From an uncultured Polaribacter sp. (GTDB lineage: Bacteria; Bacteroidota; Bacteroidia; Flavobacteriales; Flavobacteriaceae), in assembly GCF_947503875.1 (NCBI RefSeq), contig NZ_CANNFH010000002.1, forward strand, positions 248,001 to 312,000: DNA of 64,000 nucleotides. The letters run 5' to 3'. The translations under genes and the position numbers were made by a program. Under the pieces are notes generated by a model. The model was not told where the DNA came from, made no database searches, and saw only the letters and a list, made by a program, of their open reading frames with translations. The first letter of the stretch is position 1; the number at the start of each line of letters is the position of its first letter. This document shows positions 35,552 through 43,693 of the stretch, piece by piece.

Positions 35552-36619
35552 ATGGCAGTAGAAAAAAAATTAATGTCTAAAAAAAAACCGGCTTTTCCGG
35601 TTTGTGAATTGTTAGACGATTATTTAAAACGCTACAGCAGAAACATAAAAATACCCATTTTTTATGATGATTTGTTGCGTTTTCAGGGCTCTATAGTTGT
35701 TTATGATAAAAACGAAGAAGATACACTTTGGGTAAGAACCTATTATTCTGAATTTGAACGCGAAGAAATAGACAGAAGCTTAAAGAAAATTTACACCATG
35801 CTGCATTCAGATGGTAATGATGAAACCATACCATTCTTAAATATAGATGCCATAGATTACTGTACTTTTGGAAATTCTAAACCTTTTAGAATTAAAGTTA
35901 GAAATATTTTGAATGATAATTTCACCTATTTTTATGTAAAAAAAGCAGATGCATCAAGAATTTATGGTTTAGAGTTAGAGCACATTTTATCGCCTCATAA
36001 CATGAATTATTTGGTGTATAAAGATACCTTAATAGAAGAGCACATTGCAGGTGTGCCAGGAGACGATTTTATAAAAGATTTTTTGCCAGAATGCACAGAA
36101 TCAGAAAAATCTCAGATAGCAAAAGAATTTGTAAAATTTAAAGAGCGTTGTTTGGTGCGTTTGTTGGGAGACATGCGTTCTTACAATTATGTAGTTATAC
36201 CAACTCACGATTTCGATAAAATTGTATACACAATTAGAGCCATAGATTTCGATCAACAATCTTTTGAAGGAAACTTAAAAGTCTACAATTTACAGTTTAT
36301 GAAAGAAAACTTTAAAATGGTAGAAATGGTTAGTAAAAAACTACAAAACAGTTCAATTATTCAATATAAAATAGAAGAGCGCTCTTTTATGGCCAAAAGA
36401 ATGATTACTTACCCTAGAAGAACAGCACGTTTAATAAGCTGTATGAAAGCAGATTGCATCTCTTACCCAGAAAATGTGGCCCAATTAAAAAGTAATTTAA
36501 TAGAATATGTAGGTGATGTAAAGTTTAAAGATTGCCAAAATATGGGCGAAATTTTAGAAACTATTTTAGCCTTTGTGAAACGCAATTACCTAGATATTAG
36601 TAATAAAGATTTGTTTTAA
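35552..36619 (+). CDS. Conserved Bacteroidetes protein, possibly kinase-like
   Basis: A 355-residue soluble protein that I do not place in a named family. No signal peptide or membrane helix. Three segments in the correct order recall aminoglycoside-kinase-like folds: IEEHIAGVPGDDFI near residue 162 (hinge-like), RLLGDMRSYNYVVIP near 202 (catalytic-loop-like, but without the usual H-x-D), and IRAIDFDQQSFEG near 229 (metal-loop-like D-F-D). I could not find a glycine-rich loop or a clear Lys. It has its own promoter and is followed by a repeat region. Function unknown. Confidence 0.6.
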   Translation: MAVEKKLMSKKKPAFPVCELLDDYLKRYSRNIKIPIFYDDLLRFQGSIVVYDKNEEDTLWVRTYYSEFEREEIDRSLKKIYTMLHSDGNDETIPFLNIDAIDYCTFGNSKPFRIKVRNILNDNFTYFYVKKADASRIYGLELEHILSPHNMNYLVYKDTLIEEHIAGVPGDDFIKDFLPECTESEKSQIAKEFVKFKERCLVRLLGDMRSYNYVVIPTHDFDKIVYTIRAIDFDQQSFEGNLKVYNLQFMKENFKMVEMVSKKLQNSSIIQYKIEERSFMAKRMITYPRRTARLISCMKADCISYPENVAQLKSNLIEYVGDVKFKDCQNMGEILETILAFVKRNYLDISNKDLF

Positions 36620-36650
36620 GTTCATTTTTTAAATTTTTATAAGAAGCTAT

Positions 36651-36757
36651 CCTGCCTGCCGGTAGGTAGGTTCCAGCTTTCCATTCTATCTTTTTTATTT
36701 TGTTCTGAAAAAAATCAGAACAAAATAAAAAAGGATGCCATTTCAATCTGGGCTAAA
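36651..36757. repeat. Palindromic intergenic repeat, related to the REP-like family
   Basis: Starts with CCTGCCTGCC/GGTAGGTAGG, an imperfect palindrome (36651-36670), then AGCTTTCC and a long inverted repeat: TTTTTTATTTTGTTCTGA at 36690-36707 pairs with TCAGAACAAAATAAAAAA at 36714-36731, an 18-bp perfect stem. It closes GGATGCCATTTCAATCTGGGC. The frame AGCTTTCC, hairpin, TCAATC resembles the copies at 20201, 47323 and 61105 but with different stem sequence. Confidence 0.7.
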
Positions 36758-36885
36758 CATTTTTGCCAACTAAAGGCAATTTTAAGCTTTAGTTTACTTC
36801 AAACTTAATTGGTAACGTGTATGTTGTTGCTATGGGGGTATCTTATTGTTGTGTATAATTTGGAAATCGAGATGCATTTTGATTT

Positions 36886-36904
36886 TTTACCAAAAATTGG
36901 TAAA
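36886..36904. promoter_or_regulatory. Inverted repeat, candidate ParD operator
   Basis: TTTACCAA and TTGGTAAA form a perfect 8-bp inverted repeat around AAA, ending 20 bases before the parD ATG. ParD-type ribbon-helix-helix antitoxins usually repress their own promoter through such sites, so this is a natural operator candidate. No good TAnnTTTG is apparent beside it. The remainder of the 36758-36924 stretch holds nothing else recognisable. Confidence 0.45.
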
Positions 36905-36924
36905 TTTTATTAAATTTATTATTC

Positions 36925-37212
36925 ATGAAAAATACATCAATATCACTAGGAAATTATTTTGACCAATTTGTGAGTTCACAAGTCGCTGTTGGTAGATATA
37001 AGAATGTGAGCGAAGTAATTCGTGCAGGACTTCGTCTTTTAGAAAATGAGGAAAATAAAGTGATTGCTTTAAAAAATGCTATCCAAGAAGGACTGAATAG
37101 TCCAATAGTTGAAAATTTCGATTTTGATGAAAATCTGAAAAAACTAAAATCTGAAAAACGAAAGAATGGTTTAAATTTCTTTCAGGCAGAAGGCCAACGA
37201 AGATTTGAATAG
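36925..37212 (+). CDS. parD: ParD-like antitoxin (ribbon-helix-helix)
   Basis: A 95-residue protein. KNTSISLGNYFDQFVSSQVAVGRYKNVSEVIRAGLRLLENEE is the classic ParD N-terminal RHH and dimer segment; the C-terminal part (IVENFDFDENLKKLKSEKRKNG) would wrap the toxin. ParD relatives usually end near this NG. Here the frame continues for 12 more residues. If base 37172 were A instead of T, the codon after NG would be a TAA stop, so the longer tail may be a recent read-through. The gene overlaps the toxin remnant. Confidence 0.87.
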   Translation: MKNTSISLGNYFDQFVSSQVAVGRYKNVSEVIRAGLRLLENEENKVIALKNAIQEGLNSPIVENFDFDENLKKLKSEKRKNGLNFFQAEGQRRFE

Positions 37213-37464
37213 TATTTGGAATTACACTTATGAAAATTGGTCCGAAAATCAAGCTGATAAATATTATGCGCCCATTAAATTTGTTTGCCAAGAAATTGGA
37301 ATAAATCCAGAATTAGGAAAGGTATACAATGAAATTAGTCAAAATTTACGCGGACTAAAATCTGGAAAACATATCAAATTTTATAGTCTAATTTATAAAG
37401 TGAGATTGAAGTTGTTAGAATATTATACGAAAGAATGGATTTAAAAAATAAATTAACCGAATAA
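37166..37464 (+). pseudogene. parE: ParE/RelE-family toxin remnant, stop at codon 3 plus frameshift
   Basis: The canonical ParE layout is present over two frames. ATG 37166 gives M-V-stop, then ISFRQKANEDLNSIWNYTY continues as a full toxin N-terminus, through ENWSENQADKYY, NPELGKVY and LRGLKSGKHIKFY. Near 37397-37400 the frame slips: the expected C-terminus SEIEVVRILYERMDLKNKLTE is encoded in the -1 frame, ending at TAA 37464, as if one A was lost from an A run. The intact open stretch (37205-37444, 79 codons from TTG) lacks both ends and is probably inactive. A sequencing error could mimic the slip. Confidence 0.75.
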
Positions 37465-37490
37465 AACTATACCCAAGCAAGATGCCAAAA

Positions 37491-37522
37491 AAAAGAGACT
37501 GTTTTTGCAAACAATCTCTTTT
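37491..37522. terminator. Bidirectional terminator between parE remnant and sod
   Basis: AAAAGAGACTGTTT pairs with AAACAATCTCTTTT (one mismatch) around the loop TTGC, with A- and T-rich flanks on both sides. It fits the convergent parDE and sod genes. Confidence 0.85.
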
Positions 37523-37545
37523 ATATATTTTAACAAAGGCTATTA

Positions 37546-38154
37546 TTACTTCGCTTCTGCATATCTTCTTTCAACTTCATTCCAGTTAATTACATTAAAA
37601 AATGCATTAATATAATCTGGTCTTCTGTTTTGGTAGTTTAAGTAGTATGCATGTTCCCAAACATCCAATCCTAAAATTGGTGTTCCACCACATGTAACTC
37701 CTGGCATTAATGGGTTGTCTTGGTTTGGTGTAGAACAAACTTCTACTTTACCACCAGGTAAAACACATAACCATGCCCAACCAGAACCAAACTGTGTTGC
37801 AGCTGCTTTAGAAAAAGCATCCATAAAAGCCTCTTTCGAACCAAAAGCAGCATCAATTGCATCTTTTAATTCTCCAGATAAACGTCCTTTTCCTTCAGGA
37901 TTCATAACCGACCAAAATAATGAATGGTTGTAAAAACCACCACCGTTATTTCTAACAGCACCATTACTCATATCTAAATTTCCTAGTATATCTTCAATAG
38001 ATTTACCTTCTAAATCTGTACCTTCTATTGCTGCGTTTAATTTTGTTGTATAGCCATTGTGATGTTTAGTATGGTGAATTTCCATAGTTCTTGCATCTAT
38101 ATTTGGTTCTAATGCATCGTATGCATAACCTAATTCTGGTAATTTAAAAGCCAT
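37546..38154 (-). CDS. sodA: Superoxide dismutase, Fe/Mn family
   Basis: A 202-residue cytoplasmic enzyme dismuting superoxide. Metal ligands are visible as His in [10 protein letters not shown], His in [11 protein letters not shown], and Asp and His in [25 protein letters not shown] and QDNPLM are also conserved; Gly plus QDNP is more like the Mn type, though metal choice cannot be fixed from sequence. Single gene between the toxin locus and fbp. Confidence 0.95.
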   Translation of the reverse strand: MAFKLPELGYAYDALEPNIDARTMEIHHTKHHNGYTTKLNAAIEGTDLEGKSIEDILGNLDMSNGAVRNNGGGFYNHSLFWSVMNPEGKGRLSGELKDAIDAAFGSKEAFMDAFSKAAATQFGSGWAWLCVLPGGKVEVCSTPNQDNPLMPGVTCGGTPILGLDVWEHAYYLNYQNRRPDYINAFFNVINWNEVERRYAEAK

Positions 38155-38263
38155 TTTTTTATGTTTTAGTTTGTTGTTATTTTTATTTTTGTAAAACTAA
38201 GTATTATGCTACAGTTCCACAAAATATTAAGGATATCTTAACTTATAACGCAATAAATTAATT

Positions 38264-39274
38264 TTATTCACCAAATTTTTGCATAAACTCCTCTAACTTA
38301 TTTACCATGTTTTTACTGCCACAAATAAAAGGAACTCGTTGGTGTAATTCTGTAGGTTCTACTTCCATTGTTCTAGTATAACCATCAGAAGATTTACCAT
38401 TTGCTTGCTCTGCTATAAAAGCCATAGGATTACATTCGTACAATAAACGTAACTTCCCATCTGGATTTCTAGATCCTTTTGGGTACATATAAATACCACC
38501 TTTTATCATATTTCTATGAAAATCAGAAACTAAAGAACCAATATATCTACTAGTGTATGGTCTGTCTCCTTCTTCTTCCTGGCAATATTTTATATATTTT
38601 TTTACACCTTCTGGGAAATCAAAATAATTGCCTTCATTTACCGAGTAAATATTACCATCTTCAGGGAAAGTCATATTTGGATGCGATAAATAAAACGTAC
38701 CAATTGCTGGGTTTAAGGTAAAACCATTAACACCATCTCCTGTGGTATACACAATCATAGTAGAAGTACCATAAACAACATAGCCTGCAGCAACCTGCTC
38801 TATACCTTTTTGTAAAAAATCTTTTAATTCTACGGGCTGGCCAACTGGTGTAATTCTTCTGTAAATAGAAAAAATAGTACCAACAGAAACATTAACATCT
38901 ATATTAGAAGAACCATCTAGAGGGTCTATTAAAACTACATATTTATTTTGGTTGTTTTCATCTTGACTGTTAATAGAGATAAAACTATCTTCCTCTTCAC
39001 TAGCAATACCACAAACAATATTTCTTTTGGTTAGGGTTTGTATAAATTTATCATTAGCATACACATCTAATTTTTGTTGGTCTTCTCCTTGTATATTCGT
39101 ATCTCCATGAGCACCAATAATATCTACTAAACCAGCTTTATTTACTTCGTGGTTTACCACTTTTGCAGCCAATCTTATAGAGTTTAAAAGACTAGATAAC
39201 TCACCAGAGCTGTATTTAAAGGCATGCTGATGTTCTATGATAAATTCTCCTAATGTTTGTTTTTTTACAGTCAT
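38264..39274 (-). CDS. fbp: Fructose-1,6-bisphosphatase class 1
   Basis: A 336-residue gluconeogenic enzyme. The metal-binding signature [24 protein letters not shown] lies near residues 114-137, with EEEDS upstream near 93, and the substrate site includes [26 protein letters not shown] and [20 protein letters not shown]. Full length for the class. Single gene; 195 bases of A+T-rich DNA separate it from the divergent GNAT gene. Confidence 0.96.
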   Translation of the reverse strand: MTVKKQTLGEFIIEHQHAFKYSSGELSSLLNSIRLAAKVVNHEVNKAGLVDIIGAHGDTNIQGEDQQKLDVYANDKFIQTLTKRNIVCGIASEEEDSFISINSQDENNQNKYVVLIDPLDGSSNIDVNVSVGTIFSIYRRITPVGQPVELKDFLQKGIEQVAAGYVVYGTSTMIVYTTGDGVNGFTLNPAIGTFYLSHPNMTFPEDGNIYSVNEGNYFDFPEGVKKYIKYCQEEEGDRPYTSRYIGSLVSDFHRNMIKGGIYMYPKGSRNPDGKLRLLYECNPMAFIAEQANGKSSDGYTRTMEVEPTELHQRVPFICGSKNMVNKLEEFMQKFGE

Positions 39275-39443
39275 TTTACTTATTCGTAATTATTACAAAC
39301 AAATATGAACATTTTTTTGCGGAAAGCCTATTCTTTTTTATCCGTTTTTGTGAATTGAATAGTGTTTTGAATTTATATATTTTAACAAATAGAAAATAAC
39401 TGTGTAAAATCGCTAATTATTTTCAACAATCTATTTTAAAAAA

Positions 39444-39451
39444 TACCTTTG
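39444..39451 (+). promoter_or_regulatory. Probable -7 promoter element of the GNAT gene
   Basis: TACCTTTG matches TAnnTTTG exactly, 17 bases upstream of the ATG at 39469. No convincing -33 element is seen. Confidence 0.5.
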
Positions 39452-39468
39452 TTTAAAATTTTAAAATT

Positions 39469-39948
39469 ATGAGTTTTTTAATAAGATTAGCTACCAAAGA
39501 AGACATGCAAGCTGTGCATAATTTAATAACAGAATTGGCGATTTTTGAAAAAGAACCAAATGCTGTAGAAATTACAGTAGCAGATTTAATTAAAGATGGT
39601 TTTTCAGAAAACCCAAAATTTAAAGTGTTTGTAGCAGAGCAAGAAAATGTAATTATTGGTATAGCCTTGTTTTACGAACGTTTTTCTACATGGAAAGGTA
39701 GAACAATTCATTTAGAAGACTTAATAGTTACCAAAGAAAAGCAGAAAATAGGCGCAGGAAAAGCCTTGTATACAGCTGTTTTAAAATATGCTTACGATAA
39801 TAATTATAAAAGAGTTGCATGGGAGGTTATAGATTGGAATACCAATGCAATTGACTTTTATAAAAGTACAGGAGCAACTTACTTAAACAATTGGTCTGTA
39901 GTACAAATGAATGACGAAAATTTAGAGAGTTTTATAACAAAAAAGTAA
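39469..39948 (+). CDS. GNAT N-acetyltransferase, spermidine/diamine acetyltransferase-like
   Basis: A 159-residue GNAT enzyme. It starts FLIRLATKEDMQAVHNLITELAIFEKEPNAVEIT and has GIALFYERFSTWKGRTIHLEDLIVTKEKQKIGAGKALY, where the Q/R-x-x-G-x-G/A acetyl-CoA loop is KQKIGAGK. The E-K-E-P and FSTWKGRTIHLEDL segments are shared with SSAT-like acetyltransferases, so a polyamine or other amine substrate is likely. It precedes aspartate kinase by 40 bases. Confidence 0.85.
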   Translation: MSFLIRLATKEDMQAVHNLITELAIFEKEPNAVEITVADLIKDGFSENPKFKVFVAEQENVIIGIALFYERFSTWKGRTIHLEDLIVTKEKQKIGAGKALYTAVLKYAYDNNYKRVAWEVIDWNTNAIDFYKSTGATYLNNWSVVQMNDENLESFITKK

Positions 39949-39988
39949 AAGAGATTCGCAATAATTTTATAGTAAATAGCAAAAAAAT

Positions 39989-41239
39989 ATGAAGGTTTTT
40001 AAATTTGGTGGTGCTTCTGTAAAAGATGCAGAAAGTGTAAAAAATGTAGCTTCAATAATTAAAAATGAAGGAGCTAGTGATACTTTAGTAGTTATTTCTG
40101 CTATGGGAAAAATGACAAACGCTTTTGAGGATGTGATACATTCTTACTACAATAAATTAGAAGATTTACCTAGCAAATTAAATTTTATAGAAGAATATCA
40201 CAAAGAAGTTATGAATGTTCTTTTTGATAAAGACGATGAAATTTTTAAACAAATAGCGATTCTTTTTGGAGAATTAGGATGGTTTTTGGCTAGAAATTCC
40301 TCAACAAGATTTAACTACGTTTATGACCAAATTATTTGCTTTGGCGAATTATTGTCTACCAAAATTGTAAGTGCTTATTTATCTAAAATTGGGCAAGATA
40401 ATGTTTGGTTTGACGGCAGAAGTTATGTGAAAACAGATAGTAACTACAGAGATGCAAAAGTAGATTGGGACTTAACACAAGAATTAATTACCAATAAAGT
40501 AGACGCTTCTAAAATTAACATTACCCAAGGTTTTATAGCGGCAAATGATACAGAAAATACCACAACTTTAGGTAGAGAAGGATCAGATTATACAGCAGGT
40601 ATTTTTGCCTATTGCTTAAATGCAGAAAGTGTAACTATATGGAAAGATGTGCCAGGTGTTTTAAATGCAGATCCACGCGTTTTTAATGATACTACTTTGC
40701 TAGAACAAATATCTTATGAAGAAGCAATAGAAATGGCATTTTATGGTGCTTCTGTTATTCATCCAAAAACATTACAACCTTTAGAAAGAAAAGAAATTCC
40801 ATTATTGGTACGTTCTTTTGTAAACCCAAAAGAACCGGGTACTAAAATTTCTAAAGGAGTAAATTTAGAGCCATTAATACCTTGTTTTATTGTAAAGAAA
40901 AGTCAAATTTTAATTTCTATATCGGCTTTAGATTTTTCTTTTATGGTAGAAGATAATATTAGCTATATCTTTAAGAAGTTGCACGATTTTCAACTAAAAG
41001 TAAACTTAATTCAGAATTCTGCCATTAGTTTTTCTGTTTGTATAGATAATAAATTTAATAAGTTTGATGAGTTTTATAATGAACTTAAAAACGATTTTAA
41101 AATTGAAGTACAAAAAGATGTAGATCTATATACAGTAAGGCATTTTACAGATGAAGCTGTTGCTAAAATAGAAGAAAAAGGAAACTTTTTGCTTACCCAG
41201 GTTAATAAAGAAACCATGCAGATTGTTTTAGATGCTTAG
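39989..41239 (+). CDS. lysC: Aspartate kinase
   Basis: A 416-residue monofunctional aspartokinase. KFGGASVKDAESVKNV at the N-terminus is the kinase signature, with TTLGREGSDYTAGIFAY near 190-207 and IWKDVPGVLNADPRVF as the nucleotide region. The C-terminal 120 residues hold the ACT domains that normally sense lysine or threonine. It phosphorylates aspartate in the route to lysine, threonine and methionine. Not fused to homoserine dehydrogenase, so a second aspartokinase may exist elsewhere. Confidence 0.93.
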   Translation: MKVFKFGGASVKDAESVKNVASIIKNEGASDTLVVISAMGKMTNAFEDVIHSYYNKLEDLPSKLNFIEEYHKEVMNVLFDKDDEIFKQIAILFGELGWFLARNSSTRFNYVYDQIICFGELLSTKIVSAYLSKIGQDNVWFDGRSYVKTDSNYRDAKVDWDLTQELITNKVDASKINITQGFIAANDTENTTTLGREGSDYTAGIFAYCLNAESVTIWKDVPGVLNADPRVFNDTTLLEQISYEEAIEMAFYGASVIHPKTLQPLERKEIPLLVRSFVNPKEPGTKISKGVNLEPLIPCFIVKKSQILISISALDFSFMVEDNISYIFKKLHDFQLKVNLIQNSAISFSVCIDNKFNKFDEFYNELKNDFKIEVQKDVDLYTVRHFTDEAVAKIEEKGNFLLTQVNKETMQIVLDA

Positions 41240-41263
41240 TAAATTTTAGTTGTTTCTTTTCTT

Positions 41264-41271
41264 TACTTTTG
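41264..41271 (+). promoter_or_regulatory. Probable -7 promoter element of the OlsF-like gene
   Basis: TACTTTTG matches TAnnTTTG, 22 bases upstream of the ATG at 41294. A TTG at 41250-41252 is too near to be the -33 element. Confidence 0.45.
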
Positions 41272-41293
41272 CTAAACAATCAACCTAAAATAT

Positions 41294-43096
41294 ATGGCAT
41301 TAGTAACTGCTAAAGAAATTGCTAAAACAATTGGTTTAGATAAATTTAGATTTGTAGGTACTTTTATTGGGTGGCTTTTATTACGAATTTTAAGAATTTC
41401 TAAGCTCAATAAAATTTACACTAAAAATAAAGGTAAATCTGATTTAGATTTTTTAAATGGTGTTTTAAACGACTGTAAAATTGAGTTTGAAATTCCTGAA
41501 AAAGATTTAAAAAGAATTCCAAAAACAGGTGCTTTTATTTCCGTTTCTAATCATCCTTTAGGAGGAATAGATGGTGTTTTGTTGTTAAAGTTACTTTTAG
41601 AAAAAAGAACCGATTATAAAATTATAGCCAACTTTTTATTACATAAAATAGAGCCTTTAAAACCTTATGTAATGCCAGTAAATCCTTTTGAAAACAGAAA
41701 GGATGCTAAATCTAGCGTAGCTGGTATAAAAAATGCATTATTACATTTAAGAGAAGACAAGCCTTTGGGTATTTTTCCTGCAGGCGAAGTTTCTACCTAC
41801 AAAGATGGTAAGTTAAATGTAGACAAACCTTGGGAAGAAGGTGCAGTGCGTTTAATTAAAAAAGCACAAGTACCTGTAATACCAATTTACTTTCACGCAA
41901 AAAATAGTCGTTTATTTTACATGCTATCAAAAATTTCTGGTACGTTAAGAACCGCAAAATTACCATCAGAATTATTATCTCAAAAAAGCAGAGTAATTAA
42001 GGTAAGAATAGGAGCACCAATAACTGTAGAAGACCAAAATAATTATACAGATATTCCTTCTTTTTACGAGTTTTTAAGAAAGAAAACCTACATGTTGGCA
42101 AATCCTTTTGAGCAGCAAAAGAAATTAATTTCTACCCAAAAGATTACAAGTAAAATTAAAAAGCCAGTAAAAAAGATTGTAGATCAAAAAGATACTAGTG
42201 CTTTTGTTACAGAGATTGATGCACTTAGACATACAGAAGGTAGGCTTTTAGAAAGTAAAAACTATGAAGTGTTTTTTACAAACGCTTTTAAAATTCCTAA
42301 TCTATTATATGAAATAGGAAGATTAAGAGAAATTACTTTTAGAGATGTTGGTGAGGGTACAAATAATGCTATAGATATAGATGCTTATGATAGTTATTAT
42401 TATCACCTATTACTTTGGGATAGAGAAAAAAACGTTTTAGTTGGTGCTTATAGAATGGGCCTTGGTAAAGAAATTTATAAAAACCACGGCATTTCTGGTT
42501 TTTACGTGCAAACTTTATTTAAGTTAGAACCAGAGTTGCATAAAATGATGAGTGAAACCATAGAAATGGGGCGTGCATTTATTGTAAAAGAATACCAACA
42601 AAAACCAATGCCTTTATTCTTATTATGGAAAGGAATTATACATGTTACATTGCGTTATCCAGCATATAAATATTTAATGGGTGGTGTTTCTATTAGCAAT
42701 CAATTTTCAGATTTCTCAAAATCTTTAATGGTAGAGTTTATGAAATCTCATTATTATGATCCGTATGTGGCACAATACATTCAACCTAAAAAAGAATACA
42801 AAGTAAAATTAAAAGATGCAGATAAAGATTTTGTTTTTGATGCCGCTAAAGCAGATATGCAAAAATTTGATAGGATTATAGACGAAATAGAGCCAGGCGC
42901 TTTACGAATGCCCGTTTTATTAAAAAAATATGTAAAACAAAATGCACGTTTAGTGGCGTTTAATGTAGATCCTAAATTTAATAATTCTGTAGACGGTTTA
43001 ATGTATATTAAGGTTGCAGATATACCAGAAAGTACATTAAAACCAGTTATGGAAGAGTTTCAGGCTACTTTAGAGAAAAGAGCCGCTGAAATTTAA
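41294..43096 (+). CDS. olsF: Bifunctional acyltransferase, OlsF-like (aminolipid synthesis)
   Basis: A 600-residue fusion. Residues about 1-270 are a PlsC-type O-acyltransferase with SNHPLGGIDG (His87), FPAGEVS and VPVIPIYFHAKNSR. Residues about 310-590 are a GNAT/OlsB-like N-acyltransferase (YEIGRLREITFRDVGEGTNNAIDIDAYDSYY; ETIEMGRAFI). The same two-domain plan is known for OlsF, which makes ornithine lipids in Serratia and Flavobacterium. Here it may acylate ornithine, glycine or a similar amino acid. The acyltransferase box is H-x5-D rather than H-x4-D. Confidence 0.75.
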   Translation: MALVTAKEIAKTIGLDKFRFVGTFIGWLLLRILRISKLNKIYTKNKGKSDLDFLNGVLNDCKIEFEIPEKDLKRIPKTGAFISVSNHPLGGIDGVLLLKLLLEKRTDYKIIANFLLHKIEPLKPYVMPVNPFENRKDAKSSVAGIKNALLHLREDKPLGIFPAGEVSTYKDGKLNVDKPWEEGAVRLIKKAQVPVIPIYFHAKNSRLFYMLSKISGTLRTAKLPSELLSQKSRVIKVRIGAPITVEDQNNYTDIPSFYEFLRKKTYMLANPFEQQKKLISTQKITSKIKKPVKKIVDQKDTSAFVTEIDALRHTEGRLLESKNYEVFFTNAFKIPNLLYEIGRLREITFRDVGEGTNNAIDIDAYDSYYYHLLLWDREKNVLVGAYRMGLGKEIYKNHGISGFYVQTLFKLEPELHKMMSETIEMGRAFIVKEYQQKPMPLFLLWKGIIHVTLRYPAYKYLMGGVSISNQFSDFSKSLMVEFMKSHYYDPYVAQYIQPKKEYKVKLKDADKDFVFDAAKADMQKFDRIIDEIEPGALRMPVLLKKYVKQNARLVAFNVDPKFNNSVDGLMYIKVADIPESTLKPVMEEFQATLEKRAAEI

Positions 43097-43193
43097 AGTG
43101 CACTGTTTTTTATAATCTAATACCTGTATAATACAAGTACCTGCCAAAAATTCAGGTGGTTTAATTTGGTATACTTTTCGATATCTAAGCAAC

Positions 43194-43547
43194 ATGAAAA
43201 CATTTTTAAAAATTTTATTAACTGCTTTGTCAGTTGTTGTTTTATCAAACATTTTACCAGGAGTAGCAGTTTCTGGTTATCTGTCTGCAATAATTGTAGC
43301 TATAGTAATTGCTCTATTAAATATGATAGTTAGGCCATTATTAATCTTTTTTACATTGCCAGCAACCTTAGTAACTTTTGGCTTATTTATTTTTGTAATA
43401 AACGCTGTAATTATATTATTAGCAGATAAAATGGTCAATAATTTCGAAGTATCAGGTTTTTGGTCTGCATTATTTTTTAGTATTTTACTTTCTATCTTTA
43501 GATCTGTATTATTTTCTTTATTAAAAGAGAACAAAAACAAAAATTAA
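43194..43547 (+). CDS. Small four-helix membrane protein, phage holin 4_2 (PF04020) type
   Basis: A 117-residue integral membrane protein with four hydrophobic helices and short polar turns (IVRPLLIFFTLPATLVTFGLFIFVINA). NMIVRPLL and LPATLVTFGLF are typical of the family called phage holin 4_2, widespread in bacteria and not necessarily phage-linked. The Asn/Lys-rich C-terminus is cytoplasmic by the positive-inside rule. Function unknown; no phage genes surround it. It lies between olsF and tig. Confidence 0.8.
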   Translation: MKTFLKILLTALSVVVLSNILPGVAVSGYLSAIIVAIVIALLNMIVRPLLIFFTLPATLVTFGLFIFVINAVIILLADKMVNNFEVSGFWSALFFSILLSIFRSVLFSLLKENKNKN

Positions 43548-43631
43548 GCTATTAAATTAAATCAATCAAAATCAGGTGCCTAAGTTTCTTAATTATTTAA
43601 CAATTCTGTTGAAATAGAACCTTTTAAATAC

Positions 43632-43661
43632 TTGTTAACTAAATTATTTTAACTAATTTTG
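43632..43661 (+). promoter_or_regulatory. Promoter of tig
   Basis: TTG at 43632-43634 and TAATTTTG at 43654-43661 are separated by 19 bases, an almost ideal Bacteroidetes vegetative promoter. The tig ATG follows after 32 bases. Confidence 0.7.
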
Positions 43662-43693
43662 CACTCGATTTTTTAAAGAATAATATACAAGAA

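Noticed and set aside
37205..37444. 79-codon TTG-started frame as an intact toxin
   Set aside because: It lacks the ParE N-terminal strand and the conserved C-terminal strand, both of which are readable in neighbouring sequence across a stop and a frame slip.
43194..43547. Phage remnant suggested by the holin-type name
   Set aside because: The PF04020-type family is common in non-phage contexts, and no capsid, tail, integrase or lysis gene is nearby.
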